Part shown: positions 41,062-49,400 of the stretch, in pieces
Layout: every line of letters starts with the position of its first letter
How positions within the stretch are numbered: the stretch's first letter is position 1
Assembly (NCBI RefSeq): GCF_014648855.1
Contig: NZ_BMRX01000009.1
Span: 367,265 to 431,264, forward strand
DNA: 64,000 nt
Direction: 5' to 3'
Source of the DNA: Streptomyces parvulus
Lineage (GTDB): Bacteria; Actinomycetota; Actinomycetes; Streptomycetales; Streptomycetaceae
Position numbers and translations under genes: made by a program
Notes under the pieces: generated by a model
What the model was told of the DNA's origin: nothing
Seen by the model: the letters and a program-made list of their open reading frames with translations, nothing else
Databases searched by the model: none

Positions 41062-42285
41062 CTACGCCCCCGCCCCCCGCAGCCCCGCCCCCAGCCGCCG
41101 CAGTCCCTCCGCGATCTCGTCCGGCGTCTGGGTGACGAAGCACAGCCGCAGTGTGGCGCGGTCGGGGGTGCCGGCGTGGAAGGGGGCGCCGGGCACGTAT
41201 GCCACGTCGTGCCGGACCACCTCGGGCAGCAGGGCGGTGGTGTCGTACCCCTCGGGCAGGCGCGCCCACAGGAACATGCCGCCCTCGGGACGCGTCCACC
41301 GCGACCCCGCCGGGAGCGCGTCAGTGAGGCCCGTGAGCATGGCGTCGCGGCGGACGCCGTAGGCGGCGGCGACCCGCGCGACGTGCGCGTCCAGGTCCCG
41401 GTCGGCCAGGTACCGGGCGGCGGCCAGCTGGTTGACGGTCGGGGTGTGCAGGTCGGCGGCCTGCTTGGCGACCGCGCAGGCCCGGCGCAGACCGGCCGGC
41501 GCCCGCAGCCAGCCCAGGCGCAGGCCGGGTGCCATGACCTTGGAGAAGGAGCCGAGCAGCACGGTCCGGTCGCGGGCCCCGTCGCAGGACGCGATCCACG
41601 GCACCCGCCCGCCCTCGAAGCGCAGCTCGCCGTACGGGTCGTCCTCGACGATCCACAGCCCGCACCGCCCCGCGATCTCGGCCACGGCGGCCCGGCGGGC
41701 GGCCGGCATGGTGCGCCCGGTGGGGTTCTGGAAGGTGGGGACCGTGTAGAGCAGCTTGGGCCGCTCGCGCACCACCAGCTCCTCCAGCGCCCCGGGATCG
41801 ATGCCGTCCTCGTCCCCGGGTACGGCGACCACCCGGGCGCCCGCGAAGGCGAAGGCCTGGAGCGCGGCCAGGTAGCAGGGGCTCTCGACCAGGACGGTGT
41901 CGCCGGGTTCGAGCAGCGCCGTGGCGAGGAGCGAGAGGCCCTGCTGCGAGCCGGTGGTGACGAGGACGTCGTCGGGGCCGGTGGCCAGTCCGCGGGCCGA
42001 GGTGCGGTCGGCGAGCGCGGCCCGCAGGACGGGCTCCCCCTCGGTGGTGGAGTACTGCAGGGCCCGCGCGGGAGTCTCCGCGAGGACGTCACGGTAGGCG
42101 GCGGCGATGCCCTCCGCGTCGAACAGCTCGGGCGCCGGCAGCCCGCCCGCGAAGTTGATCACCTCGGGACGGGCGGTGACGGCGAGGATGTCCCGTACCG
42201 GCGAACCGCCGGTCGACCGGGCCCGCGCGGCGAGCGGGGGCAGGGGGGCGGCGTTGTGGACACCCGCGGTGTCGGTCACGGTCAT
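41062..42285 (-). CDS. PLP-dependent aminotransferase (MocR/2-aminoadipate type)
   Basis: A 407-residue fold-type I aminotransferase. 'EVINFAGGLPAPELFD', 'LQYSTTEGEPVLRAALA', 'TTGSQQGLSLLATALLEPGD', 'VPTFQNPTGRTM', 'VEDDPYGELRF' and PLP-lysine in 'LGSFSKVMAPGLRLGWLRA'. There is no N-terminal GntR helix-turn-helix, so it is an enzyme rather than a MocR regulator; closest in pattern to LysN/2-aminoadipate and aromatic aminotransferases. Substrate unassigned. Confidence 0.9.
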   Translation of the reverse strand: MTVTDTAGVHNAAPLPPLAARARSTGGSPVRDILAVTARPEVINFAGGLPAPELFDAEGIAAAYRDVLAETPARALQYSTTEGEPVLRAALADRTSARGLATGPDDVLVTTGSQQGLSLLATALLEPGDTVLVESPCYLAALQAFAFAGARVVAVPGDEDGIDPGALEELVVRERPKLLYTVPTFQNPTGRTMPAARRAAVAEIAGRCGLWIVEDDPYGELRFEGGRVPWIASCDGARDRTVLLGSFSKVMAPGLRLGWLRAPAGLRRACAVAKQAADLHTPTVNQLAAARYLADRDLDAHVARVAAAYGVRRDAMLTGLTDALPAGSRWTRPEGGMFLWARLPEGYDTTALLPEVVRHDVAYVPGAPFHAGTPDRATLRLCFVTQTPDEIAEGLRRLGAGLRGAGA

Positions 42286-42362
42286 GGCCGCAGCCTAGAG
42301 ACGTACGTGCCGCCTACACGCACCTTTCCGTGATGCGGACACCGCCCCCCCCCGGCGGGCTC

Positions 42363-43703
42363 TCACTGGGCCGGGACGAACTCCCAGGCGTCGCTGCCGA
42401 GCGGATACGCGTAGTAGGAGGTGTCCTTGGAGGCGCTGGTGCGGAAGGGCTTGCCGTGGTCGTCGACGCGCAGCGTGCCGTGCCGGCCGCCGCTGGACCA
42501 CTCCAGCTCCAGGTACCAGCTGACGTCCTGGCCGCTGGTGTGGGCGTTGACGTGGAAGACCTCGGGGTCGGACTCGCTGACGCTGTACGGGAAGTCCCGC
42601 TGGCCCCCGATCGGCGTCGCCAGCGGGGTGCCCAGGTCGAGCGAGACGTCGAAGGCCTTGACGTCCACCTGCCCGCCGCAGCCGTTGCCCATGACGTACT
42701 GGTTCCAGTCCAGCGCGGGCCCGCTGCTGACCACGCGGACGTGCAGGTCCTCCAGCACCACCGTCTCCGGCCCGGTGCCCTGCACGGTGAGGACGGTCAT
42801 CTGCCGGTTGGCGGAGACCGCGTTGAGGGGCGTGGCCCAGCCGACGGCGTCCTGCTGGGGCGGTGGCTTCGGCACGTTCTTCGGGCTGCGGTCGACCAGG
42901 AAGGCGTGGTCGCAGGGCACGTCCCAGTAGTAGGGCGTCGTCGACACCGTCAGCACGGGGCCCTCGGCGGGTGCCCGGCGGCTGGGCGACGCGGTGCCCG
43001 CGCCCGGACGCGAGGGGGACGCGGAGGGGGAGCCGGTCGGGGAGGCGGAGGGTGACGGGGAGGCGGAGACGCTCGGCGACCCGGGGCGGGAGGCGGTCCC
43101 GGTCACGGGTGCGGAGCTGTGCGCTACGGCTCCGGCCCGGCCGTCCCGTCCGCCGTCGTCGTCCGTGCCCGGCACGAGGTTCGCGACGAGCGCGACGGCG
43201 GCACTGACGGCCACGACGCCGGTCGCGGCGTAGAGCGCGGCGCGCGGGATCCGGCGGCGGGGCGGAACCGACCGCGTTGCGCCGACGGGCGCCCCCGACC
43301 GCTCGGCCCCCACCCGACCGGCGTGCCCGTCGGGCTCGGCGCGCCCGTCGGACTCGGCGTGCCCGTCGGGCTCGGCGCGCCCGTCGGAATCCCCGCCCTC
43401 TTCGGAATTGGTGCCCCCGGCCGCCACCGTCCCGCCGGTCCGCTCGCCCTCCTCCTTCTTCACCCCCCGCAGCGCGTCCGCGCGGATCCAGCGGCGGTGG
43501 AGTTCGAGGATCTCCTCGGGCGTCGCCCGGCACACGCGGGCGAGGCGTTCCACGGAGGCGAACTCGACGGGGACCACCTCCCCGCTGACGTACCGGTGCA
43601 GGGTCGAGCCGCTCATGTGCAGCCGCTTGCCCAGCGCCCCGTAGCTCAGCCCGGACCGCTCCTTCAACTCCCGCAGCAGTCCCGCGAAGTCGTCCCCCGC
43701 CAC
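42363..43703 (-). CDS. One-TM protein with N-terminal Cro/C1-type helix-turn-helix
   Basis: A 446-residue protein from GTG 43703 (GGAGG upstream). Residues 1-75 are an XRE helix-turn-helix ('ERSGLSYGALGKRLHMSGST', 'VERLARVCRATPEEILELHR'). A hydrophilic linker with repeats (EPDGHAESDGRAEPDGHA) leads to one TM segment (about 158-180, 'RAALYAATGVVAVSAAVALVANL'), a Ser/Pro-rich extracellular linker and a folded outer domain (about 265-446) with cysteines in 'WDVPCDHAFLV' and 'MGNGCGGQVDVKAF'. It looks like a transmembrane DNA-binding regulator or wall-sensing protein. It is divergent from a DUF4232 lipoprotein gene. Confidence 0.82.
   Translation of the reverse strand: MAGDDFAGLLRELKERSGLSYGALGKRLHMSGSTLHRYVSGEVVPVEFASVERLARVCRATPEEILELHRRWIRADALRGVKKEEGERTGGTVAAGGTNSEEGGDSDGRAEPDGHAESDGRAEPDGHAGRVGAERSGAPVGATRSVPPRRRIPRAALYAATGVVAVSAAVALVANLVPGTDDDGGRDGRAGAVAHSSAPVTGTASRPGSPSVSASPSPSASPTGSPSASPSRPGAGTASPSRRAPAEGPVLTVSTTPYYWDVPCDHAFLVDRSPKNVPKPPPQQDAVGWATPLNAVSANRQMTVLTVQGTGPETVVLEDLHVRVVSSGPALDWNQYVMGNGCGGQVDVKAFDVSLDLGTPLATPIGGQRDFPYSVSESDPEVFHVNAHTSGQDVSWYLELEWSSGGRHGTLRVDDHGKPFRTSASKDTSYYAYPLGSDAWEFVPAQ
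43328..43393. repeat. 18-bp-type tandem repeat coding the linker of the HTH-TM protein
   Basis: About four imperfect copies of a CCGTCGGGCTCGGCGYG-like unit encode the alternating EPDGHA/ESDGRA linker on the minus strand. Frame-neutral length. Confidence 0.7.
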
Positions 43704-43911
43704 CGTTCCTCCCTCTCTCGCATCCCCGTACGGCGTCCCAGAAGTGCACCGTTCCCGCAGGTCAGAGCGTTCCCGGCGTCCCACTGTCCCGGGTGTCCCC
43801 CGGTGGCTGGCGGCCGGGACGGACCCCACCGCAAGCTGTGGTCATCCAAGCAGCCGCTCCCGGCGAACGGTCGAGCGGCTCACCTCATGCACCGCACTCA
43901 CAGGGGGACCC

Positions 43912-44628
43912 ATGTCCGCACGCACCACTCGCACCCGCCTCTTCGCCGCCACCACGGTGGCGCTGGCCGCGCTCTCCCTGACGGCCTGCCAGGGCGGCAC
44001 GTCCGACTCGGGCGCCCCGGCACCGGCCGCCCACTCGTCCTCGGTCGACAACAACCAGCCCTCCGCCAAGGGCGGTTCGGGCGAGGTAGGGGAGGACTCC
44101 GGCTCGGGGAAGGGTCCGGAGTCGGCCGGCTCCACGACCGGCGACCAGGCGTCGAACTCCGGCAACGCCGGTGGTTCCGGGAGCGGTTCGGGTGCCGGCG
44201 AGGGCCAGTCCGACCCGGGCCTGCCCGGCGAGTGCTCCGCCTCCGACGTGAGCATCACCGCGGCCAACGCGCCCCGCCCGATCAACCACCTGCTGCTGAC
44301 CGCGACCAACACCGGCTCGAAGACCTGCGCCCTGCCCCCGTACCCGGCGGCGCGCTTCGGCGAGGCCCAGTCCGTGCCGCCGGTCGCCGAGTCCAGCAAG
44401 CCGCAGGCGCTGACGACGCTGGCCCCCGGCGAGTCCGGCTACGCCGGCGTGCGCCTGTCGTCCGGCGACGGCAGCGGCGAGAACGGCTACGAGACGGACT
44501 CCCTCGCCATCCCGTTCGAGGACGGCTCGATCGCCACGGTGAAGCTGCCCTCCGGCGGCGTGTACGTCGACACCGCCCTGACGGTCACCTACTGGCAGAC
44601 CAGCGCCGCCAACGCGCTCGAGTACTGA
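43912..44628 (+). CDS. DUF4232-type secreted lipoprotein
   Basis: A 238-residue lipoprotein: signal peptide with lipobox LTAC ('ALSLTACQGG'), a long Gly/Ser-rich linker (about residues 30-100) and a DUF4232-like beta domain ('CSASDVSITAANAPRPINHL', 'LTATNTGSKTCALPPYPAAR', 'TLAPGESGYAGVRLS'). GGGGGACCC precedes ATG 43912. Divergent from the HTH-TM gene, whose outer domain may work with it; this is inference from position. Confidence 0.85.
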   Translation: MSARTTRTRLFAATTVALAALSLTACQGGTSDSGAPAPAAHSSSVDNNQPSAKGGSGEVGEDSGSGKGPESAGSTTGDQASNSGNAGGSGSGSGAGEGQSDPGLPGECSASDVSITAANAPRPINHLLLTATNTGSKTCALPPYPAARFGEAQSVPPVAESSKPQALTTLAPGESGYAGVRLSSGDGSGENGYETDSLAIPFEDGSIATVKLPSGGVYVDTALTVTYWQTSAANALEY

Positions 44629-44677
44629 AGGGGCAAGCGCACCCGCGTCCCTTGCGTGCGGGGCCGGCACCGCTCGC

Positions 44678-45670
44678 TCAGCGCAGTGTGCGAGCGGCCT
44701 CGGTCGCCCAGTAGGTCAGGATGTTGCGGGCGCCCGCCCGCTTGATCCCGGTGAGCGCCTCCAGGATGGCCCGCTCGCGGTCGATCCAGCCCCTCTCGGC
44801 GGCGGCCTCGATCATCGAGTACTCGCCGGAGATCTGGTAGGCGGCGACGGGCACGTCCGAGACCTCGGCGACCTTGGCGAGGATGTCGAGGTAGGGGCCG
44901 GCCGGCTTGACCATCACCATGTCGGCGCCCTCCTCCAGGTCCAGCGCCAGCTCCCGCATCGCGTCCCGCGCGTTGGCCGCGTCCTGCTGGTAGGTCTTCC
45001 GGTCGCCCTTGAGCGAGGACCCGACGGCCTCGCGGAAGGGCCCGTAGAAGGCGGAGGCGTACTTCACGGCGTACGCGAGGATCGCGACGTCCTCCCGCCC
45101 GATCTGGTCCAGCGCGTCCCGGACGACGCCGATCTGGCCGTCCATCATCCCGCTGGGGCCGACCACGTGGGCACCGGCGTCGGCCTGGACCTGGGCCATC
45201 TCGGCGTACCGCTCCAGGGTGGCGTCGTTGTCGACCCGGCCCTCGGCGTCGAGCACACCGCAGTGCCCGTGGTCGGTGAACTCGTCGAGGCAGAGGTCGG
45301 ACATGACGAGCAGGTCGTCCCCGACCTCGGCCCGCACGTCACGCAGCGCGACCTGGAGGATCCCGTCCGGATCCGTCCCCGTCGTCCCGACGGCGTCCTT
45401 CTTCTCCTCCTCCGGAACGCCGAACAGCATGATCCCGGAGATCCCCGCCTCGACCGCCTCGGCGGCGGCCTTCTTGAGGGAGTCCCGGGTGTGCTGCACG
45501 ACCCCGGGCATCGCCTCGATCGGCACCGGCTCGCGCACGCCCTCGCGCACGAAGGCGGGGAGGATGAAGTCGGCGGGGTGGAGCCGGGTCTCGGCGACCA
45601 TCCGACGCATCACGGGGGTGGTCCGCAGCCGCCGGGGCCGGGTGCCGGGGAAGGATCCGTACGTCGTCAT
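44678..45670 (-). CDS. hemB: Delta-aminolevulinic acid dehydratase (porphobilinogen synthase)
   Basis: A 330-residue enzyme joining two 5-aminolevulinate molecules to porphobilinogen. Schiff-base lysines in 'LAYAVKYASAFYGPFREAVG' and 'ADMVMVKPAGPYLDIL'. The metal site segment reads 'DLCLDEFTDHGHCGVL': only two of the three cysteines of the classical zinc enzyme are present, the middle one being Asp, which points to the Mg-type. Convergent with DUF4232 gene by 49 bp. It stands apart from the rex-hemACD operon. Confidence 0.96.
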   Translation of the reverse strand: MTTYGSFPGTRPRRLRTTPVMRRMVAETRLHPADFILPAFVREGVREPVPIEAMPGVVQHTRDSLKKAAAEAVEAGISGIMLFGVPEEEKKDAVGTTGTDPDGILQVALRDVRAEVGDDLLVMSDLCLDEFTDHGHCGVLDAEGRVDNDATLERYAEMAQVQADAGAHVVGPSGMMDGQIGVVRDALDQIGREDVAILAYAVKYASAFYGPFREAVGSSLKGDRKTYQQDAANARDAMRELALDLEEGADMVMVKPAGPYLDILAKVAEVSDVPVAAYQISGEYSMIEAAAERGWIDRERAILEALTGIKRAGARNILTYWATEAARTLR

Positions 45671-45771
45671 GCCTCCTACGCTACGCCCGCCCCGCCGGTG
45701 CCTTTGCCGACGACCAGTCGGACCGGGAAGGCCTTGACCTCAACCAAACTTCAGCTTCTACGGTCGGCGCC

Positions 45772-46230
45772 ATGGACTACTCACACAGCGACGCCGAACT
45801 GATCCACCAGCCCATCGGCTACTGGAGCTGGGCCGCCTACAAGGCCGTCATCGACCGCACGCGCGGCGCCCTCGCCGAGATCGGCACGACCCAGCCGCAG
45901 TGGTGGGTCCTCGCCCAGGCCGCTGGCGCCCGCACCCCGAAGACCCGCGACGAGATCTCCCGCCTCCTGCGGAACTACCTCGACGCGGGCCCGGAGGTGA
46001 TGGAGTCGGAGATCGACGCGACCGTCACCCGGGGCTGGATCACCCAGTCCCCCGACGGCCGGCTGACTCTCACCCCCGAGGGCCGCGCCTTCCACGAGAA
46101 GGCGGCCGCCCTCCAGCGCGACCTGTGGACGGAGCGCCACGCCGGGATCTCCGACGAGGAGTACCTGACCACCATGAAGGTGCTCCAGCGCTTCATCCAC
46201 AACACCGGCGGCCGGGCCTGGCACCACTAG
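45772..46230 (+). CDS. MarR-like winged-helix regulator
   Basis: A 152-residue protein with MarR-type features: helical N-terminus 'IGYWSWAAYKAVIDRTRGAL', 'QPQWWVLAQAA', wing 'GWITQSPDGRLTLTPEGRAF' and a C-terminal dimerisation helix. The recognition helix region 'KTRDEISRLLRNYLDAGPEV' is less canonical. Target genes unknown. Divergent from hemB. Confidence 0.8.
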   Translation: MDYSHSDAELIHQPIGYWSWAAYKAVIDRTRGALAEIGTTQPQWWVLAQAAGARTPKTRDEISRLLRNYLDAGPEVMESEIDATVTRGWITQSPDGRLTLTPEGRAFHEKAAALQRDLWTERHAGISDEEYLTTMKVLQRFIHNTGGRAWHH

Positions 46231-46289
46231 GCGAGGCCTGTCCGATTCGTTCAAGAAAGTGCGCGGGGCGGCCCGCTACCGTCGCTGCC

Positions 46290-46697
46290 ATGAACGACAC
46301 CGGCAGGCAGTCGCGCCACGTCAGCGTCCACATCGACCGCACCGTCGACGAGGTCTACGCCTACGCCTCGGACCCGGCCAACCTGCCCGCGTGGGCACAC
46401 GGGCTGGGCGAATCCATGGAGCAGGTCGACGGCCGCTGGTTCGCCGCCTCCTCCCCCATGGGCCGGGTCGAGGTCGCCTTCGTCCCCCGCAACGACCTGG
46501 GCGTCCTCGACCACCACGTCACGCTGCCCTCCGGGCAGACCGTCCACAACCCGGTGCGCGTGATCGCCGACGGCGCGGGCAGCGAGGTGGTCTTCACCGT
46601 CCGCCGGCAGCCCGGGACCAGCGACGCCGACTTCGAGCGCGACGCCTCCACGGTCGCCGCCGACCTGGCCCGCCTCAAGGAGCTGCTGGATCCGTAG
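46290..46697 (+). CDS. SRPBCC/START-like domain protein
   Basis: A 135-residue helix-grip protein: 'VHIDRTVDEVYAYASDPANL', 'WFAASSPMGRVEVAFVPRND', ending in the long helix 'FERDASTVAADLARLKELL'. Such proteins bind hydrophobic ligands; substrate unknown. It follows the MarR-like gene by 59 bp and may share its transcript. Confidence 0.82.
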   Translation: MNDTGRQSRHVSVHIDRTVDEVYAYASDPANLPAWAHGLGESMEQVDGRWFAASSPMGRVEVAFVPRNDLGVLDHHVTLPSGQTVHNPVRVIADGAGSEVVFTVRRQPGTSDADFERDASTVAADLARLKELLDP

Positions 46698-46713
46698 GCC
46701 CTGTCGAACGGAG

Positions 46714-46741
46714 GCGGGGCGCCCCCAAGGGGACGCCCCGC
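46714..46741. terminator. Bidirectional hairpin terminator
   Basis: GCGGGGCG (46714-46721) pairs with CGCCCCGC (46734-46741), with an inner CCCC/GGGG stem after one mismatch and an AA loop. Lies between the convergent SRPBCC and hemD genes. Confidence 0.8.
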
Positions 46742-46746
46742 TCACC

Positions 46747-48444
46747 TCACGTGGAGGACCGCCGCCTGCGTGCCCCCGGCCGCCGTTCGCTCGGCCGGGT
46801 CACCGGGTCGCCGGCCTCCAGGGCCGCCGCGCGGCGCCGGTTGCCGAAGTCGGCCAGGGCCTCCGCCAGCTTCAGCACCGACGGCTCCGGGGCCATGACG
46901 TCGACCCGCAGACCGTGCTCCTCGGCCGTCTTGGCCGTCGCCGGGCCGATGCACGCGATCACCGTGACGTTGTGCGGCTTGCCCGCGATGCCGACCAGGT
47001 TGCGGACCGTCGACGACGACGTGAAGAGCACCGCGTCGAAGCCGCCGCCCTTGATCGCCTCGCGGGTGGTGGCCGGCGGCGGCGAGGCGCGCACCGTCCG
47101 GTAGGCCGTGACGTCGTCGACCTCCCAGCCCAGCTCGATCAGCCCGGCCACCAGGGTCTCCGTGGCGATGTCGGCCCGGGGCAGGAAGACGCGGTCGATC
47201 GGGTCGAAGACCGGGTCGTAGGGCGGCCAGTCCTCCAGCAGACCGGCCGCGGACTGCTCGCCGCTCGGCACCAGGTCCGGCTTCACGCCGAAGGCGACGA
47301 GCGCGTTGGCCGTCTGCTCGCCGACCGCGGCGACCTTGATCCCGGCGAAGGCGCGGGCGTCGAGCCCGTACTCCTCGAACTTCTCCCGGACCGCCTTCAC
47401 CGCGTTGACCGAGGTGAACGCGATCCACTCGTAGCGGCCCGTGACCAGGCCCTTGACCGCCCGCTCCATCTGCTGCGGGGTGCGCGGCGGCTCCACCGCG
47501 ATGGTCGGGACCTCGTGCGGCACGGCGCCGTAGGACGTCAGCTGGTCGGAGAGCGACGCCGCCTGCTCCTTCGTCCGCGGCACGAGGACCTTCCAGCCGA
47601 ACAGCGGCTTGGACTCGAACCACGACAACTGGTCGCGGCGGGCGGGGGCGGAGCGCTCACCGACCACGGCTATCACCGGGCGGCCGCCGTCCGGCGACGG
47701 CAGCACCTTCGCCTGCTTCAGCGTCTGCGCGACCGTGCCGAGCGTGGCGGTCCAGGTCCGCTGCCGGGTCGTCGTGCCGGCGATCGTCACCGTCAGCGGC
47801 GTGTCCGGCTTGCGGCCCGCCGACACCAGCTCACCCGCGGCCGCGGCCACCGAGTCCAGCGTCGTCGAGACGACGACCGTGCCGTCCGAGGCACCGACCT
47901 CGGTCCAGCACCGGCCGGAAGCCGTACGGGCGTCCACGAACCGCACGTCGGCGCCCTCGGCGTCCCGCAGCGGCACACCGGCGTACGCGGGCACGCCGAC
48001 GGCGTTCGCGATGCCCGGGACCACCTCGAAGGGCACCCCGGCCGCGGCGCAGGCCAGCATCTCCTCGGCGGCGTACGCGTCGAGCCCGGGGTCACCGGTC
48101 ACCGCACGCACGACCCGCCTGCCGCCCCGCGCGGCCTCCATGACAAGATGTGCGGCATCCCGCACGGCGGGGACGCCCGAGGTCGTTGACGCTCCGTCAA
48201 CTACCTTCAGCTGGGGCGCGCCTGTGCCCGGATCCGACGGATCGGCATCCGTGTGCACCTCGGACACGCCCTGCCGGGCGTGCGTGCGTACGACGTCGAG
48301 CACCTCGTGCTCGGCGACGAGGACGTCCGCGTGCGACAGCGCCTCCACGGCGCGCAGAGTCAGCAGTCCCGGATCTCCGGGTCCGGCACCCAGGAAGGTG
48401 ACGTGCCCGTGTTCCGGACCGGCGGGAAAGGTGGTGGGGCTCAA
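46747..48444 (-). CDS. hemD: Fused uroporphyrinogen-III C-methyltransferase / uroporphyrinogen-III synthase
   Basis: A 565-residue two-domain protein. The N-terminal half (about residues 13-250) is SUMT-like ('VTFLGAGPGDPGLLTLRAVE', 'VVPGIANAVGVPAYAGVPL') and the C-terminal half (about 275-540) is uroporphyrinogen-III synthase ('GWKVLVPRTKEQAASLSDQL', 'YEWIAFTSVNAVKAV', 'AVLFTSSSTVRNLVG'). It makes uroporphyrinogen III from the HemC product; the methyltransferase half could divert it toward siroheme/cobalamin. The start is TTG 48444, which overlaps the hemC TGA, showing coupling. A basic tail (RRPGARRRRSST) ends it. Confidence 0.93.
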   Translation of the reverse strand: MSPTTFPAGPEHGHVTFLGAGPGDPGLLTLRAVEALSHADVLVAEHEVLDVVRTHARQGVSEVHTDADPSDPGTGAPQLKVVDGASTTSGVPAVRDAAHLVMEAARGGRRVVRAVTGDPGLDAYAAEEMLACAAAGVPFEVVPGIANAVGVPAYAGVPLRDAEGADVRFVDARTASGRCWTEVGASDGTVVVSTTLDSVAAAAGELVSAGRKPDTPLTVTIAGTTTRQRTWTATLGTVAQTLKQAKVLPSPDGGRPVIAVVGERSAPARRDQLSWFESKPLFGWKVLVPRTKEQAASLSDQLTSYGAVPHEVPTIAVEPPRTPQQMERAVKGLVTGRYEWIAFTSVNAVKAVREKFEEYGLDARAFAGIKVAAVGEQTANALVAFGVKPDLVPSGEQSAAGLLEDWPPYDPVFDPIDRVFLPRADIATETLVAGLIELGWEVDDVTAYRTVRASPPPATTREAIKGGGFDAVLFTSSSTVRNLVGIAGKPHNVTVIACIGPATAKTAEEHGLRVDVMAPEPSVLKLAEALADFGNRRRAAALEAGDPVTRPSERRPGARRRRSST

Positions 48445-49400
48445 TGTGCTCGCTCCCCCATCAGACCGGCCGCGCCCTGGGCGAGCATCTCGGTGGCGAG
48501 TTCGCGACCGAGTGCCAGCGCCGCCTCGTGCGTCTCGGGCACGGGACCGGTGGTGGACAGCTGCACCAGCGTCGAGCCGTCGGTCGTGCCGACGACGCCG
48601 CGCAGGCGCATCTCCTTGACAGTCTGCCCGTCGGCCAGAAGGTCGGCCAAGGCGCCCACAGGGGCGCTGCAACCGGCCTCCAGGGCGGCGAGCAGTGACC
48701 GCTCGGCCGTTACGGCGACCCGCGTGAACGGGTCGTCGAGTTCGGCGAGCGCGGCGATCAGCGAGGCGTTGTCCGCCGCGCACTCGATCGCGAGTGCCCC
48801 CTGGCCGGGGGCCGGCAAAACCGTGTCGACCGACAGGAAGTCGGTCACCTCGTCGATGCGGCCCACCCGGTTCAGCCCGGCGGCGGCCAGCACGACGGCG
48901 TCCAGCTCCCCGCTGCGGACGTATCCGATGCGGGTGTCGACGTTGCCCCGGATCGGGACCGTCTCGATCTCCAGCCCGTGCGTGCGGGCGTACGCGTTGA
49001 GCTGCGCCATGCGGCGCGGTGCGCCGGTGCCTATGCGCGCGCCGCGCGGGAGGTCGGTCAGCTTGCGCGCGTCCCGGGCGACGACCACGTCGCGCGGGTC
49101 CTCGCGCTCGGGTACGGCCGCCACCACCAGGCCCTCGTGCTGCGCGGTGGGGAGGTCCTTGAGCGAGTGAACCGCGAAGTCCACGTCACCCCGCAGCAGC
49201 GCGTCGCGCAGTGCGGCGACGAACACGCCCGTGCCGCCGATCTGCGCCAGGTGCTCGCGCGACACGTCGCCGTACGTGGTGATCTCGACCAGCTCAACGG
49301 GCCGACCGGTCACCTGGCTCACGGCGTCCGCCACCTGCCCGGACTGGGCCATGGCGAGCTTGCTCCGCCTCGTCCCCAGCCTCAGTGCCTTCTCAGTCAT
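48441..49400 (-). CDS. hemC: Hydroxymethylbilane synthase (porphobilinogen deaminase)
   Basis: A 319-residue enzyme that polymerises four porphobilinogens. 'LRLGTRRSKLAMAQSGQVAD', 'FVAALRDALLRGDVDFAVHS', 'KDLPTAQHEGL' and the dipyrromethane-cofactor Cys in 'LAALEAGCSAPVGALA'. Start ATG 49400 overlaps the hemA stop (ATGA). Confidence 0.96.
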   Translation of the reverse strand: MTEKALRLGTRRSKLAMAQSGQVADAVSQVTGRPVELVEITTYGDVSREHLAQIGGTGVFVAALRDALLRGDVDFAVHSLKDLPTAQHEGLVVAAVPEREDPRDVVVARDARKLTDLPRGARIGTGAPRRMAQLNAYARTHGLEIETVPIRGNVDTRIGYVRSGELDAVVLAAAGLNRVGRIDEVTDFLSVDTVLPAPGQGALAIECAADNASLIAALAELDDPFTRVAVTAERSLLAALEAGCSAPVGALADLLADGQTVKEMRLRGVVGTTDGSTLVQLSTTGPVPETHEAALALGRELATEMLAQGAAGLMGERAH

